Below, piece by piece: positions 45,969 through 54,031 of a DNA stretch of 64,000 nt. The position numbers and the translations under genes are program-made. Under the pieces are notes generated by a model. That model was given only the letters and a program-made list of their open reading frames with translations, did no database searches and had not been told where the DNA came from. The stretch spans positions 186,001 to 250,000 of the forward strand of contig NZ_CP053848.1 of assembly GCF_013201605.1 (NCBI RefSeq), in the 5' to 3' direction. The DNA comes from Campylobacter ornithocola (GTDB lineage: Bacteria; Campylobacterota; Campylobacteria; Campylobacterales; Campylobacteraceae). How positions within the stretch are numbered: the first letter of the stretch is position 1; every line of letters begins with the position of its first letter.

Positions 45969-46550
45969 ATGAAAACCATTGACCAAGTTTATCAAGCAAA
46001 AATAGAAATCAAAAAATCAACTTTTTTGTCTTTTTTATGTCCTTTTGAGGATTTTCAAGAATTAATGCAAAAGCTAAGAAGTGAGCATTTAAAAGCTGTA
46101 CATTTTGTATATGCTTATAGGTATTTAAATGAATTTGATCAAATTGTAGAAGATAAAAGTGATGATGGTGAGCCAAAAGGAACTTCTGCAATGCCTTGCT
46201 TAAATGTATTAAGGGGGGCTTTACTTGTTAATTGTGCAGTGATTGTGGTGCGTTATTTTGGAGGGATTAAACTTGGCACGGGTGGGCTTGTAAGAGCTTA
46301 TAGTGAAGCAACAAATGAAGTTGTTTTAAATGCAACGCTTTTGGAGTTTGAAGCCAAAAATATTTTAAATTTAAACATTCCTTTTCATCTTTATGCAAGA
46401 TTTGAGCATTTTTTAAATAAAAATAACATCTCTTATGAAAAAAAATTTCAAGAAAATGTTAAGTTGATTTTGAGTGTTAATGCAAAAGAAGAAGAGAAAT
46501 TTAAAAAATTTGCAAAAGAGTTTGAATTTAGCGGACTTGTTTGGAAGTAA
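45969..46550 (+). CDS. yigZ: YigZ/IMPACT-family protein
   Basis: A 193-residue UPF0029 protein. The N-terminal domain shows HFVYAYRYL, SDDGEPKGTSAMP and VVRYFGGIKLGTGGLVRAYS, the family signature; the C-terminal ~65 residues form the DUF1949-like alpha/beta cap. Related eukaryotic IMPACT binds the Gcn2 regulator, but the bacterial function is unknown. RBS AAGGAAAA. A strong terminator overlaps its stop. Confidence 0.88.
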   Translation: MKTIDQVYQAKIEIKKSTFLSFLCPFEDFQELMQKLRSEHLKAVHFVYAYRYLNEFDQIVEDKSDDGEPKGTSAMPCLNVLRGALLVNCAVIVVRYFGGIKLGTGGLVRAYSEATNEVVLNATLLEFEAKNILNLNIPFHLYARFEHFLNKNNISYEKKFQENVKLILSVNAKEEEKFKKFAKEFEFSGLVWK

Positions 46551-46565
46551 GCACTTGCTTACTTC
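46544..46565 (+). terminator. Rho-independent terminator of yigZ
   Basis: GAAGTAAGCA pairs exactly with TGCTTACTTC around a 2-base centre and is followed by ATTTTTAT. The yigZ stop is inside the left arm. It may also serve the convergent small gene. Confidence 0.85.
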
Positions 46566-46569
46566 ATTT

Positions 46570-46902
46570 TTATAAAGAACTTAAAAGATCTTTTACCATA
46601 TCTTTTTGTGGTTCTTGTTTTTCTTCTATATTAGCTTGCATAGGAGTTTCGTTTTGTCCTCTAAAACGATAATTATAAATATTTGACATATTTGAGCTAA
46701 AAATTCCTGTGCTAAATTGATCCTGACTCATAGCTTTTGAAAAAAGCTCATCAAGTTTTATGCTTTGCTCGTTTAAATTTTCGCTATTGTTTTGACTAAG
46801 TAAAGACATAAAGTCTTCATTAGCTCCTTGAGTACTTTTATAAGTACTACTTTGACCATATCCATACTCTTTAACCGATAAATTATCATGGTTAACTTGC
46901 AT
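46570..46902 (-). CDS. Small protein with sigma-54 promoter, function unknown
   Basis: A 110-residue soluble, Gln/Asn/Ser-rich protein without signal peptide, TM segment or known motif. Seen: MQVNHDNLSVKEYGYGQSST at the start and KDMVKDLLSSL at the end. ATG 46902 follows AAAGGAGAAAAC; an in-frame start 36 bases earlier has no RBS. Its promoter has the same 17 bases as the one before the rod-like gene at 4717-5040, so it should be expressed with middle/late flagellar genes. I do not recognise the protein; it could be a flagellum-coexpressed (Fed-like) protein, but that is a guess. Confidence 0.75.
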   Translation of the reverse strand: MQVNHDNLSVKEYGYGQSSTYKSTQGANEDFMSLLSQNNSENLNEQSIKLDELFSKAMSQDQFSTGIFSSNMSNIYNYRFRGQNETPMQANIEEKQEPQKDMVKDLLSSL

Positions 46903-46936
46903 GTTTTCTCCTTTCAAAATATTACAAGGAAAAAAC

Positions 46937-46953
46937 AAGCAAAAATCATTCCC
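46937..46953 (-). promoter_or_regulatory. Sigma-54 (RpoN) promoter of the 110-residue gene
   Basis: Minus strand GGGAATGATTTTTGCTT: GG-N10-GC at -24/-12, identical base for base to the site at 5093-5109. Start of transcription would fall near 46927, ~25 bases before the ATG. It touches the stop codon of the upstream gene. Confidence 0.8.
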
Positions 46954-47285
46954 TAATCACCATGAGTTGGGTGGTATTCAGCTTCTATTTCGTTGTTTTT
47001 GATAAACTCTTCTCTAGCTTTATTGCAACGCTCATCTCTTAATTTTCTATAAGCATTTCTACTTTCTAATTCTTGAGGCTTTAAAGGGCGATCTTCTAGA
47101 AATGAAATGTGAAAATAAGTATCATCTTCTTTGCTGAATTTTTCATAAAATTCCACATAGTCAAAATAATCTTTTTCACTTTGAAAATCAATACTTTCTT
47201 CTACATAAATAGTTGGACCAAAACCTCTGTGATTTTGAGTAAAATGTCCAAAACCAGCTGCGTATTTTATCTTAAACGAATTCAT
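46953..47285 (-). CDS. Conserved hypothetical protein, 110 residues
   Basis: A soluble protein without recognised motif, rich in aromatic and charged residues; it starts MNSFKIKYAAGFGHFTQNHR and has an EDDTYFHISFLEDRPLKP segment and a Arg/Glu-rich helix. It overlaps the upstream ABC-F gene by 4 bases (ATGA), so the two are translationally coupled. Function unknown. Confidence 0.7.
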   Translation of the reverse strand: MNSFKIKYAAGFGHFTQNHRGFGPTIYVEESIDFQSEKDYFDYVEFYEKFSKEDDTYFHISFLEDRPLKPQELESRNAYRKLRDERCNKAREEFIKNNEIEAEYHPTHGD

Positions 47286-48856
47286 TCTAAACCTCCTAAA
47301 AATTCGTCATAACTTCCTTTGAAATCTGTTAATTTCCCATTTTCTAAAAACCATATACGATTGGCAAAAGCACTAATTAGCTCTCTATCGTGGCTTATGC
47401 ATATCACACAACCTTTGAAATTATACAAAGCTTCACCTAATGCAATAATACTTTCAAGATCTAAATGATTATCTGGTTCATCTAAAAGCAAGAAATTTCC
47501 ACGCTCTAACATTAACTTTGAAAGCATTAAGCGATGTTTTTCGCCTCCGCTTAAGCTAGAAGCCATTTTTTCTTGATCGCTTCCGCTAAAGAGCATTCTA
47601 CCAAGACATTTGCGAATTTCATCTAAATCTTTGAATTTTTCACTCATTAGCCATTCATAAAGTTTCAAATCTTCATTAATTAAATTTGTCGTATCTTGTG
47701 AAAAATATCCCATTTCTATAGTAGCACCAAGATGAATGTGACCATTATCAGGTTCTAATTTTGATGCAATGATTTTGGCTAAAGTACTTTTCCCAACGCC
47801 ATTTGCACCGATTAAGGCTATTTTATCACCTTTTTCTAATTTTAATTCTAAATTTTCAAATAAAGTTTTATCATAAGCCTTGCTAATACCTTTTAATTCT
47901 AAAACTTCATTTCCTATTTCTCTATTAGTTCTAAAAACTATACTAGGATCACGCCTGCTTGAAGTTTTAATCTCTTCAAGCTCAAGTTTTTCTAAAGCTT
48001 TAGCTCTACTTGTAGCTTGTTTAGCTTTTGAAGCATTAGCACTAAAACGGCGTATGAAATTTTCTAGTTCTTCTCTTTCTTTTAAGGTTTTATCGCGTTT
48101 GAGTTCAGCTTGTTTGGCAAGTAAGGTTGAAGCCATGTACCAATCATCATAGTTTCCAGCAAAATCGCGTATTTGTTTAAAATCCACATCTAAAATTCTT
48201 GTACAAACTTTATTTAAAAAATGTCTATCATGGCTAATTACTACTAAAGTTCCCTCATGTCTTAAAAGCTCATTTTCAAGCCAAGAAATAGCTTCTAAGT
48301 CAAGGTTGTTTGTAGGCTCATCTAAAAATAATACATCAGCACCTAAAAATAACACTTGAGCTAGTAAAACCTTAAATTTATCTGCACTTTGTAAAGTACT
48401 CATTAAAGCGTTAAAGTCTTTGATTTTCAAAGAGCTAAGAATTTTTTCACATCTAAGCTCGCAATCATAATTTGGATCTTCTTCTGCTGTTATGATTTCA
48501 AGCTCGCTTAATCTATCATTGATTTCATCGGTAAATTCTTCACTCATATAAAGTTTTTCTTTTTCTTTTAGTGCATCGTATAATCTTTTATTTGCACACA
48601 TTACCGCATCTTTGATGGTGTAGTTTTCAAAAGCAAATTGATCTTGACCTAAAACAGCTATTTTTAAATTTGGATCTATGCAAATTTCTCCACTACTTGA
48701 TTCTATTTCGCCTGAAAGAATTTTTAAAAAAGTTGATTTTCCTGCACCATTTGCACCTATAAGTCCATATCTTTCACCGCGATTTAATTTTAAATTTACA
48801 TCTTCAAATAAAAGTTGGTTTGCAAAACGCATAGTGAGATTTTTAACTTCTACCAT
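47282..48856 (-). CDS. ABC-F family ATPase (ribosome-associated type)
   Basis: A 524-residue protein with two ABC domains in tandem and no membrane segments. Domain 1: Walker A GANGAGKSTFLK and LFLDEPTNNLDLEAISWLEN; domain 2: GANGVGKSTLAK, SLSGGEKHRLMLSKL and LLLDEPDNHLDLES. The linker between them is charged and helical (the P-site tRNA interaction motif in ABC-F proteins). It is nearest to the YbiT/EttA-like branch by look, and the exact subfamily is not certain; ABC-F proteins act on stalled or drug-bound ribosomes. Confidence 0.9.
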   Translation of the reverse strand: MVEVKNLTMRFANQLLFEDVNLKLNRGERYGLIGANGAGKSTFLKILSGEIESSSGEICIDPNLKIAVLGQDQFAFENYTIKDAVMCANKRLYDALKEKEKLYMSEEFTDEINDRLSELEIITAEEDPNYDCELRCEKILSSLKIKDFNALMSTLQSADKFKVLLAQVLFLGADVLFLDEPTNNLDLEAISWLENELLRHEGTLVVISHDRHFLNKVCTRILDVDFKQIRDFAGNYDDWYMASTLLAKQAELKRDKTLKEREELENFIRRFSANASKAKQATSRAKALEKLELEEIKTSSRRDPSIVFRTNREIGNEVLELKGISKAYDKTLFENLELKLEKGDKIALIGANGVGKSTLAKIIASKLEPDNGHIHLGATIEMGYFSQDTTNLINEDLKLYEWLMSEKFKDLDEIRKCLGRMLFSGSDQEKMASSLSGGEKHRLMLSKLMLERGNFLLLDEPDNHLDLESIIALGEALYNFKGCVICISHDRELISAFANRIWFLENGKLTDFKGSYDEFLGGLE

Positions 48857-48888
48857 GAATATTCCTAAGTTTTTGCTTGAAATTGTAT

Positions 48889-48907
48889 CAAATAATAGTA
48901 TTATTTG
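48889..48907. repeat. 19-base palindrome upstream of the ABC-F gene
   Basis: CAAATAATA-G-TATTATTTG, perfect 9-base arms about one base. It overlaps the stop codon of the upstream secreted-protein gene and lies ~35 bases before the ABC-F start, where a TGATACAAT -10 is seen on the minus strand. It could be an operator or a short terminator. Confidence 0.45.
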
Positions 48908-49419
48908 AAATCTTTCATAGAAATTTCTTTTAAAAGTTTTTTATTGTCTTCAAGAAAATCATAAAATACATCTATTGCAAAACCTGTAATAACTGCAACA
49001 TAAATTTCTGATTCTAGTTGTGTTATGCTATAAATTCCTTCTATTTTTACATATTCTAGCATATTAGCATCTATTGCTAGGGCTGAAAATAAAAAAGGTG
49101 AAGAAGCTTTAACACTACAAAATCTAATATTTGGAATATTACTGTCAATGATAAATTTAAAATTTTGAAAACCAAAGTCAAAATTTTTAATTTCATTAAA
49201 AGCTTCAATCTTATCTTTTTCAAAAATTGTAGCTGTTTCAAAATCATTTTGATTTAATTTTTCTTTTATAGCTATATTAAACATTTCATCATAGTGTGAT
49301 ATATAAAAATTCTTTAATTGCTGGTCTAAAAGAGTGATGATTTTTGGATCATCACATCTTGGTAAAGAATTTGCAAAAATAAAGGTGTGAAAAAGTAAAA
49401 ATAAAAGAATTTTTTTCAT
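48901..49419 (-). CDS. Hypothetical secreted protein, 172 residues
   Basis: A protein with an N-terminal signal peptide (MKKILLFLLFHTFIFANS) and a mature part of ~155 residues holding two Cys (RCDDP and RFCSVKASS) that could form a disulfide. No known domain was recognised. The pattern is that of a periplasmic binding or accessory protein; it resembles no enzyme. It is 14 bases downstream of the MORN lipoprotein gene on the same strand. Confidence 0.7.
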   Translation of the reverse strand: MKKILLFLLFHTFIFANSLPRCDDPKIITLLDQQLKNFYISHYDEMFNIAIKEKLNQNDFETATIFEKDKIEAFNEIKNFDFGFQNFKFIIDSNIPNIRFCSVKASSPFLFSALAIDANMLEYVKIEGIYSITQLESEIYVAVITGFAIDVFYDFLEDNKKLLKEISMKDFK

Positions 49420-49433
49420 AAAAAACCTTTAGA

Positions 49434-50048
49434 TTATTTTTGAATCAATCTTCCATTTTTAAATTTTTGCTCATCTATTATAGCACCATTTCTATATGTT
49501 CTAAAAATACCATTTTTTAAATCATTTTTGTATTCTTCTTCTGAAATTAAGGCTCCATCTGGACTATACTCTTTAAAAATTCCATCTTTTTTACCGTCTT
49601 TGTTATAGTTTTGCTCTAAAATAATATTCCCATTAGAAGCATATGTTTTATAAGTACCGATGTATTTTCCATTTTTATAAGTTCCCTCAGCGTTTATTTT
49701 TCCATCATCATAATAATATTTAAAATGTCCATCATATTGATTATTTTTAGTTTGTGCTTCAAGTTGGAGTTGTCCATTTTCAAAATATTGTCTTACAAAA
49801 CCTTCTTTTTTACCATCTTTGTATTCTTCTTCACTTTGTAATTGTCCATTACTAAAAAAAGTTCTTTTAATTCCATGAATTCTAGATTGAGAATTATAAG
49901 GAGTTTCTTCTTTAAGATTTCCATTTGTATATTGACTTTGGTTTACTTTAACCGTATCGCTTGGTTGTCCCGGAAATTTTTCTCCACCGCATGCTACAAA
50001 TAAACTCGCTAACCCTGCTATAAAAGCAATTTTAATTTTTTTATTCAT
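49434..50048 (-). CDS. MORN-repeat lipoprotein (YwqK-like)
   Basis: A 204-residue lipoprotein: signal IAFIAGLASLFVAC with lipobox L-F-V-A-C. The mature part has about seven MORN/YwqK-type repeats of ~23 residues with the rhythm FxNGxLxxExxYKxGKxEG (for example FSNGQLQSEEEYKDGKKEG). Such repeats are annotated both as membrane-contact modules and as antitoxin-like; neither is proven here. ATG 50048 follows AAAGGATAAA and overlaps the upstream gene by 8 bases; an in-frame start 27 bases earlier would spoil the signal peptide. Confidence 0.82.
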   Translation of the reverse strand: MNKKIKIAFIAGLASLFVACGGEKFPGQPSDTVKVNQSQYTNGNLKEETPYNSQSRIHGIKRTFFSNGQLQSEEEYKDGKKEGFVRQYFENGQLQLEAQTKNNQYDGHFKYYYDDGKINAEGTYKNGKYIGTYKTYASNGNIILEQNYNKDGKKDGIFKEYSPDGALISEEEYKNDLKNGIFRTYRNGAIIDEQKFKNGRLIQK

Positions 50049-50283
50049 TTTTATCCTTTGATATTGTTTTTTCATTTTGTATAATTATTGTTTGCTGTGA
50101 TTTGTTTATGAAAGACCATATTAAACAAACAATCCATACTATTAAAGTCCATCCTAGTAATAAATTTAAAGCAATAATTGCAAACCAATTGCTATGTTTT
50201 CTACAAAGTGCTATTACTGATGGAAGCATATATAATGTAAATATTATAATAGCTGTAGTATTGCCTATCTCTTCGGCACTCAC
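50041..50283 (-). CDS. Superinfection-immunity-like small membrane protein
   Basis: An 80-residue protein with two TM segments (residues ~10-28 and ~38-58) separated by CRKHSNWFAIIALNLLLGWT, the motif of the superinfection immunity protein family (PF14373-like). Members are small membrane proteins of phages and bacteria that may block DNA entry. GTG 50283 is chosen: AGGAGG lies 8 bases upstream, while the longer in-frame start would contain that RBS. No phage genes are adjacent, so immunity is only a family-based suggestion. Confidence 0.65.
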   Translation of the reverse strand: MSAEEIGNTTAIIIFTLYMLPSVIALCRKHSNWFAIIALNLLLGWTLIVWIVCLIWSFINKSQQTIIIQNEKTISKDKNE

Positions 50284-50326
50284 ATTCAATTCCTCCTTAA
50301 TTTTTAACTTAGATTTTATTTTCAAA

Positions 50327-50332
50327 ATTATA
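50327..50332 (-). promoter_or_regulatory. -10 box of the immunity-like/MORN genes
   Basis: TATAAT on the minus strand, 44 bases before the GTG start at 50283; probably drives three genes to 48901. Confidence 0.55.
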
Positions 50333-50363
50333 AAAAATAAATATAAAATAAATCTTAAAAAAT

Positions 50364-50405
50364 ATAATATTTATTTATTTTTTTAAAAAAAAGAATAAAT
50401 ATTAT
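50364..50405. repeat. Long AT-only inverted repeat in a divergent gap
   Basis: ATAATATTTATT (50364-50375) and its exact complement (50394-50405), with further T/A pairing inside, giving a potential ~18-20 bp hairpin. It is the main structure in the 190-base gap (50284-50473) between the immunity-like gene and the HTH gene. Function unknown; could be a terminator or DNA-bending site. Confidence 0.5.
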
Positions 50406-50473
50406 GCTGTTATCTTTTAAATAATTTTCAAGTATGCTCAAAAATATTAATTTTTGCAAAGAAGAATTTGAAT

Positions 50474-50671
50474 ATGACAAAACGAGATATAGCAGGCTTT
50501 TTAGGAGTTGATGTGCAAACTTTACGTAATTGGCAAAAAACACGTCCTAATCTTTATCGCGTTATTATGCAGGGTTTGGCTATTGAAGAAGCTGTAAAAG
50601 AGAGCAAAGAGCATTATGAAAAACTTTCATCTATTGCAAAGGATGCACAAAAATATGTAATGAAAAAATAA
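50474..50671 (+). CDS. Small helix-turn-helix protein, 65 residues
   Basis: The N-terminal ~28 residues TKRDIAGFLGVDVQTLRNWQ are a helix-turn-helix of the phage/transposase type (L-G-V-D-x-x-T-L-R-N-W), and the rest a Lys/Glu helix. Likely DNA binding, target unknown. ATG 50474 is preferred to TTG 50468. RBS AAAGAAG. Not accompanied by a toxin gene. No known name. Confidence 0.7.
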   Translation: MTKRDIAGFLGVDVQTLRNWQKTRPNLYRVIMQGLAIEEAVKESKEHYEKLSSIAKDAQKYVMKK

Positions 50672-50684
50672 TTCAAAATTGTTG

Positions 50685-50690
50685 TATAAT
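50685..50690 (+). promoter_or_regulatory. -10 box before the GGDEF-like gene
   Basis: GTTGTATAAT on the plus strand, 34 bases before the TTG start at 50724; RBS TAAGG at 50712. Confidence 0.55.
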
Positions 50691-50723
50691 TTTTAAAATT
50701 ATTTTTAAGTTAAGGTTATTTGA

Positions 50724-51722
50724 TTGAGTTTAGTTTTATTATCTTTTTTACCTTCTTTTAGTCTTGTTTTGGAGTTTTTAGCTTTATTTTTAGCTTATTT
50801 TTTTAAGCAAAATAAGATTTTTTTCTTACTTTTGTTGATTTTATGTGCTAGAGCTTTATCTTTAATAGCAAGTGAGTATCAAGCGCATTTGTTTATCTCG
50901 GTGTTTTTACCTTTTTCTTTTGTGCTTTTTGTGTTTTTACAAGATAGCAAGCTTGTTTTTGAAAGAACCAATCTCGTTAAATTTGTGTATTTAGTCTTTA
51001 TGGGTTTTGTAGCATTAATACTTAGCACAAGTACTAATTTTAATGCAAGCATTACAAGTGAAATTTTTGGCCTTTCAACGCAATTTTTTAAGCCTATTAG
51101 TGAGTTAAGTTTTTTTGTGTTTTGGGTAGGATTTGTATTTTTATTATTTTCATATTTCAAAAATAATGATTTTCATTTTTTACTAGCTTATATAGGCTTG
51201 AGTGTGCAGTTTTTATTTTACAATAATGTTGATTTGGGTTATTACGAATTTGCTTCTTTAGTTTTAATAGGATTTTTAGTATATAAAGCTTATAAAATAG
51301 CCTTTTTTGATACTTTAACCAATTTGCCAAACTTAAAAGCCTTAAGAAGATATGCACAAGGTCTTGAAAATTTTCATTTGGTGTTAGTAGAAGTAAAAAA
51401 TATCAATGAAATTGATCGTCAAAAAAGCTCAAAAATGGGCGAGTTTGTAATGCATGAATTTGCTAGGATTTTAAAAAAAGCCTTACATGCTAGGGTTTTT
51501 AAAGATGATAAGGATTATTTTATAGTTGTATTTGAAAATGAAAATATGGCCTTTGTGCAAAGTAAGCTTCAAATGCTTGAAAATTTTATGCAAAAATATA
51601 GTTTTGAATTTAAAGACCAAAATGCAAAATTAGAAATTAAACTTTGTTTATCAAGCAAAAATGAAAATATAGAAGAAAGTTTAAAACAAGCAAAATTAGA
51701 ACTTAGAAGACAAAAGGATTAA
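50724..51722 (+). CDS. Membrane protein with degenerate GGDEF domain
   Basis: A 332-residue protein with about six to seven N-terminal TM helices (residues ~3-190) and a C-terminal domain that starts with DTLTNLPNLKALRRYA, the usual entry to GGDEF domains (D-x-L-T-G-L-P-N-R). The catalytic loop expected as GGDEF is VFKDDKDYFIVVFE, so diguanylate cyclase activity is probably lost. It could bind a nucleotide or act as a sensor. Start TTG with AAGG upstream. One base precedes the phosphomannomutase ATG. Confidence 0.7.
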   Translation: MSLVLLSFLPSFSLVLEFLALFLAYFFKQNKIFFLLLLILCARALSLIASEYQAHLFISVFLPFSFVLFVFLQDSKLVFERTNLVKFVYLVFMGFVALILSTSTNFNASITSEIFGLSTQFFKPISELSFFVFWVGFVFLLFSYFKNNDFHFLLAYIGLSVQFLFYNNVDLGYYEFASLVLIGFLVYKAYKIAFFDTLTNLPNLKALRRYAQGLENFHLVLVEVKNINEIDRQKSSKMGEFVMHEFARILKKALHARVFKDDKDYFIVVFENENMAFVQSKLQMLENFMQKYSFEFKDQNAKLEIKLCLSSKNENIEESLKQAKLELRRQKD

Positions 51723-51723
51723 A

Positions 51724-53091
51724 ATGCTGGATTTGATTTTTAGAGAGTATGATATAAGAGGACTTTATCCAAGCGAGTTGAATGAAAAAAGTGTAAAAGC
51801 TATAGGTTATGCTTTGGGTTTAGAAATGAAATCAAGAGGTTGTAAGAAAGTAAGCGTAGGTTATGATGCAAGATATAGTGCAAATGAACTTTTCAACTAT
51901 TTAATCAGCGGTTTAAATAAAGCTAATATGCAAGTTTTTAATATAGGTTTAGCACCAACTCCTACGGGATATTTTAGTTTGTTTTTTGATGATATTTTTG
52001 ATGCAAACATCATGATAACAGGTTCGCATAATCCAAAAGAATATAATGGCTTTAAAATCACGATTAACAAAGAAAGTTTTTTTGGTGCTGATTTGAAAAA
52101 ACTTTCTTTAAAAGTGCAAGAGTATTTAGAACTTGAAATCAATGATGATTTAAGATATGAAAATTATGATATCAAAAGCTTATATATAGATTTTTTAGTG
52201 AAGCATTTTTCACATCTTAAAGACTATAAAGAAAAAATCATTATTGATTGCGCAAATGGAGCTACTGGGGTGATTATAAAACCTTTAGTGGAAAAATTAA
52301 ATCTTAATGCACAAATTTTATTTGAAAATCCTGATGGAAATTTTCCAAACCATGCGCCTGATCCAACAGAGCTTGAAAATTTACACGCATTGCAAGTTGC
52401 GTTAAAGGAAAATGAAAATGCAAAAATGGGCTTTGCTTTTGATGGAGATGGAGATCGTTTGGTGGTAGTAAGTAAAGATTATGTGTTTAAGGGTGATGAG
52501 CTTTGTTATTTATTTGCTAAAAATATAAAAAATCCTAGAGTTTTAGGTGAAGTAAAATGCTCTAAAAATCTTTTTGATGAGGTGGCAAAATTTGGTTTTA
52601 TCATGATGGGTAAAACTGGACACTCTAACATTAAAAAAATGATGAAAGAGCAAAATATTGACATAGCAGCAGAGCTTAGTGGGCATATTTTCTTTAAAGA
52701 TAGATATTTTGGCTATGATGATGGAGTTTATGCATTTTTAAGAACTTTAGAGCTTTTGGTAAATGGTTTTGATATAGAAAAATTAGTTAAAGAGTTGCCA
52801 AAACTTTATGCAAGTGAAGAGATTAAGCTTAAAGTTAGTGAAGAAAATAAATTTCAAATTATAGAAAAATTTAAAGAAAAAGTAAAAGCAAACGCTTTTG
52901 AAAATGTGCTTGATTGCAATGAAATCGATGGAGTTAGAATCACCTTTAAAGAGGGCTGGGCACTTTTGCGTGCTTCTAATACAAGCCCATATCTTATCAT
53001 GCGTGCTGAAGCTACAAGTGCTGAATTTAAAGACTTTTTAGAAGCAAGAGTAAAAGAACTTTTTGAAGAAATCATAAAAGAGCTTGCATAA
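51724..53091 (+). CDS. Phosphomannomutase/phosphoglucomutase
   Basis: A 455-residue alpha-D-phosphohexomutase (AlgC/ManB type). Seen: catalytic Ser101 in TGSHNPKEYNGFK, the metal loop D240-G-D-G-D-R245, sugar-binding AELSGHIFFKD, and the C-terminal RASNTSPYLIMRAEA phosphate loop. It interconverts mannose or glucose 1- and 6-phosphates for surface sugars. Its end overlaps convergent tilS by 20 bases. Confidence 0.92.
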   Translation: MLDLIFREYDIRGLYPSELNEKSVKAIGYALGLEMKSRGCKKVSVGYDARYSANELFNYLISGLNKANMQVFNIGLAPTPTGYFSLFFDDIFDANIMITGSHNPKEYNGFKITINKESFFGADLKKLSLKVQEYLELEINDDLRYENYDIKSLYIDFLVKHFSHLKDYKEKIIIDCANGATGVIIKPLVEKLNLNAQILFENPDGNFPNHAPDPTELENLHALQVALKENENAKMGFAFDGDGDRLVVVSKDYVFKGDELCYLFAKNIKNPRVLGEVKCSKNLFDEVAKFGFIMMGKTGHSNIKKMMKEQNIDIAAELSGHIFFKDRYFGYDDGVYAFLRTLELLVNGFDIEKLVKELPKLYASEEIKLKVSEENKFQIIEKFKEKVKANAFENVLDCNEIDGVRITFKEGWALLRASNTSPYLIMRAEATSAEFKDFLEARVKELFEEIIKELA

Positions 53092-54031
53092 GCTCTTTTA
53101 CATCAATATCTTTTGTGTATAAATATGCTCTTAAAAGTTTAGGAATTTTTGCTTTTCTATAAATTTCTTTAGATTCTTTTGGTATTTTTTCACAACTTAC
53201 AAAAGGAAAAATCAAGACTTTTTCTTGTATATAAACAATGCCTATTTTATGTGAAATCACTCCATCGCCTTTTAATGTTTCTTGTCTTTGTTTAGCACTT
53301 AAAAGTACTCCAAGTTTTTTAAAACATTTTGCGATTAAGCTTTCGTCTTTGTGAGTAATGTAGATATTTTTAAATTCACAAATATTTTCTTCTTTTAAGT
53401 TTTTTTCTAAGTAAGCAAAGCTCTTTTTTACTCCATTTGGATAAAGCTTTAAAAACTCATTAGCAAAATTTTTTCGTATAAAATTTCTAAAATATTTTTC
53501 ATTATCATTACTTTCATCATGAAAATAAGCGATATTATTTTCTTTTAAGTAGTTTGAAATTTCTTCTTTTGGAGTTTCAAGCAAGGGTCTTATGATAGTA
53601 AAATATTTTCTTTTTTCAATGTCTTTAAAACCAAGCAATTCTCTAAGTCCAGCACCTTTAGAAAATTGCATTAAAAACCACTCTAGTTTATCATTTAAAT
53701 GATGAGCTAGTAAAAGATTATCATAAGAGTAATTTTTGCAAAGTTCTTCAAAAAATTCATAACGTAAAATTCTTGCGTGAGCTTCGAAATTTTTTGTTAT
53801 TTTGGGTGCGGTTTTGATGTAAATTTTTTTGTGAAAACGCTTGGCTAATTCTTTAGCACTTTGCTCTTCTTTGTCGCTATTTTTGCGAGTTTTATAGTTT
53901 ATAAAAGCAAGATCAAAATCTATATTTTTTTCTAAAAGTATGAAAAATAAAGCGCTAGAATCACTCCCATGAGAAAATGCTAAAAGATTTCTCCTTTGCT
54001 TTAAATGATTTAAATATTTGCTATCAATCAT
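53072..54031 (-). CDS. tilS: tRNA(Ile)-lysidine synthase TilS
   Basis: A 319-residue PP-loop ATPase with SHGSDSS at residues 20-26 (an S-G-G-x-D-S variant), [15 protein letters not shown] and [13 protein letters not shown]. It converts C34 of the AUA-decoding tRNA-Ile to lysidine. It has a truncated C-terminus compared with E. coli TilS (432), as is common in this phylum. ATG 54031 overlaps the rimO stop by 8 bases. Confidence 0.92.
   Translation of the reverse strand: MIDSKYLNHLKQRRNLLAFSHGSDSSALFFILLEKNIDFDLAFINYKTRKNSDKEEQSAKELAKRFHKKIYIKTAPKITKNFEAHARILRYEFFEELCKNYSYDNLLLAHHLNDKLEWFLMQFSKGAGLRELLGFKDIEKRKYFTIIRPLLETPKEEISNYLKENNIAYFHDESNDNEKYFRNFIRKNFANEFLKLYPNGVKKSFAYLEKNLKEENICEFKNIYITHKDESLIAKCFKKLGVLLSAKQRQETLKGDGVISHKIGIVYIQEKVLIFPFVSCEKIPKESKEIYRKAKIPKLLRAYLYTKDIDVKELMQALL

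Noticed and set aside
46212-46217. Run of six G in yigZ as a phase-variation tract
   Set aside because: Campylobacter contingency tracts are usually eight or more G; six is short and in a conserved gene. No longer G or C run was seen in the window.
50041-50283. Prophage remnant around the superinfection-immunity-like gene
   Set aside because: Neighbours are a lipoprotein, a secreted protein and housekeeping genes; no phage structural or integration genes.
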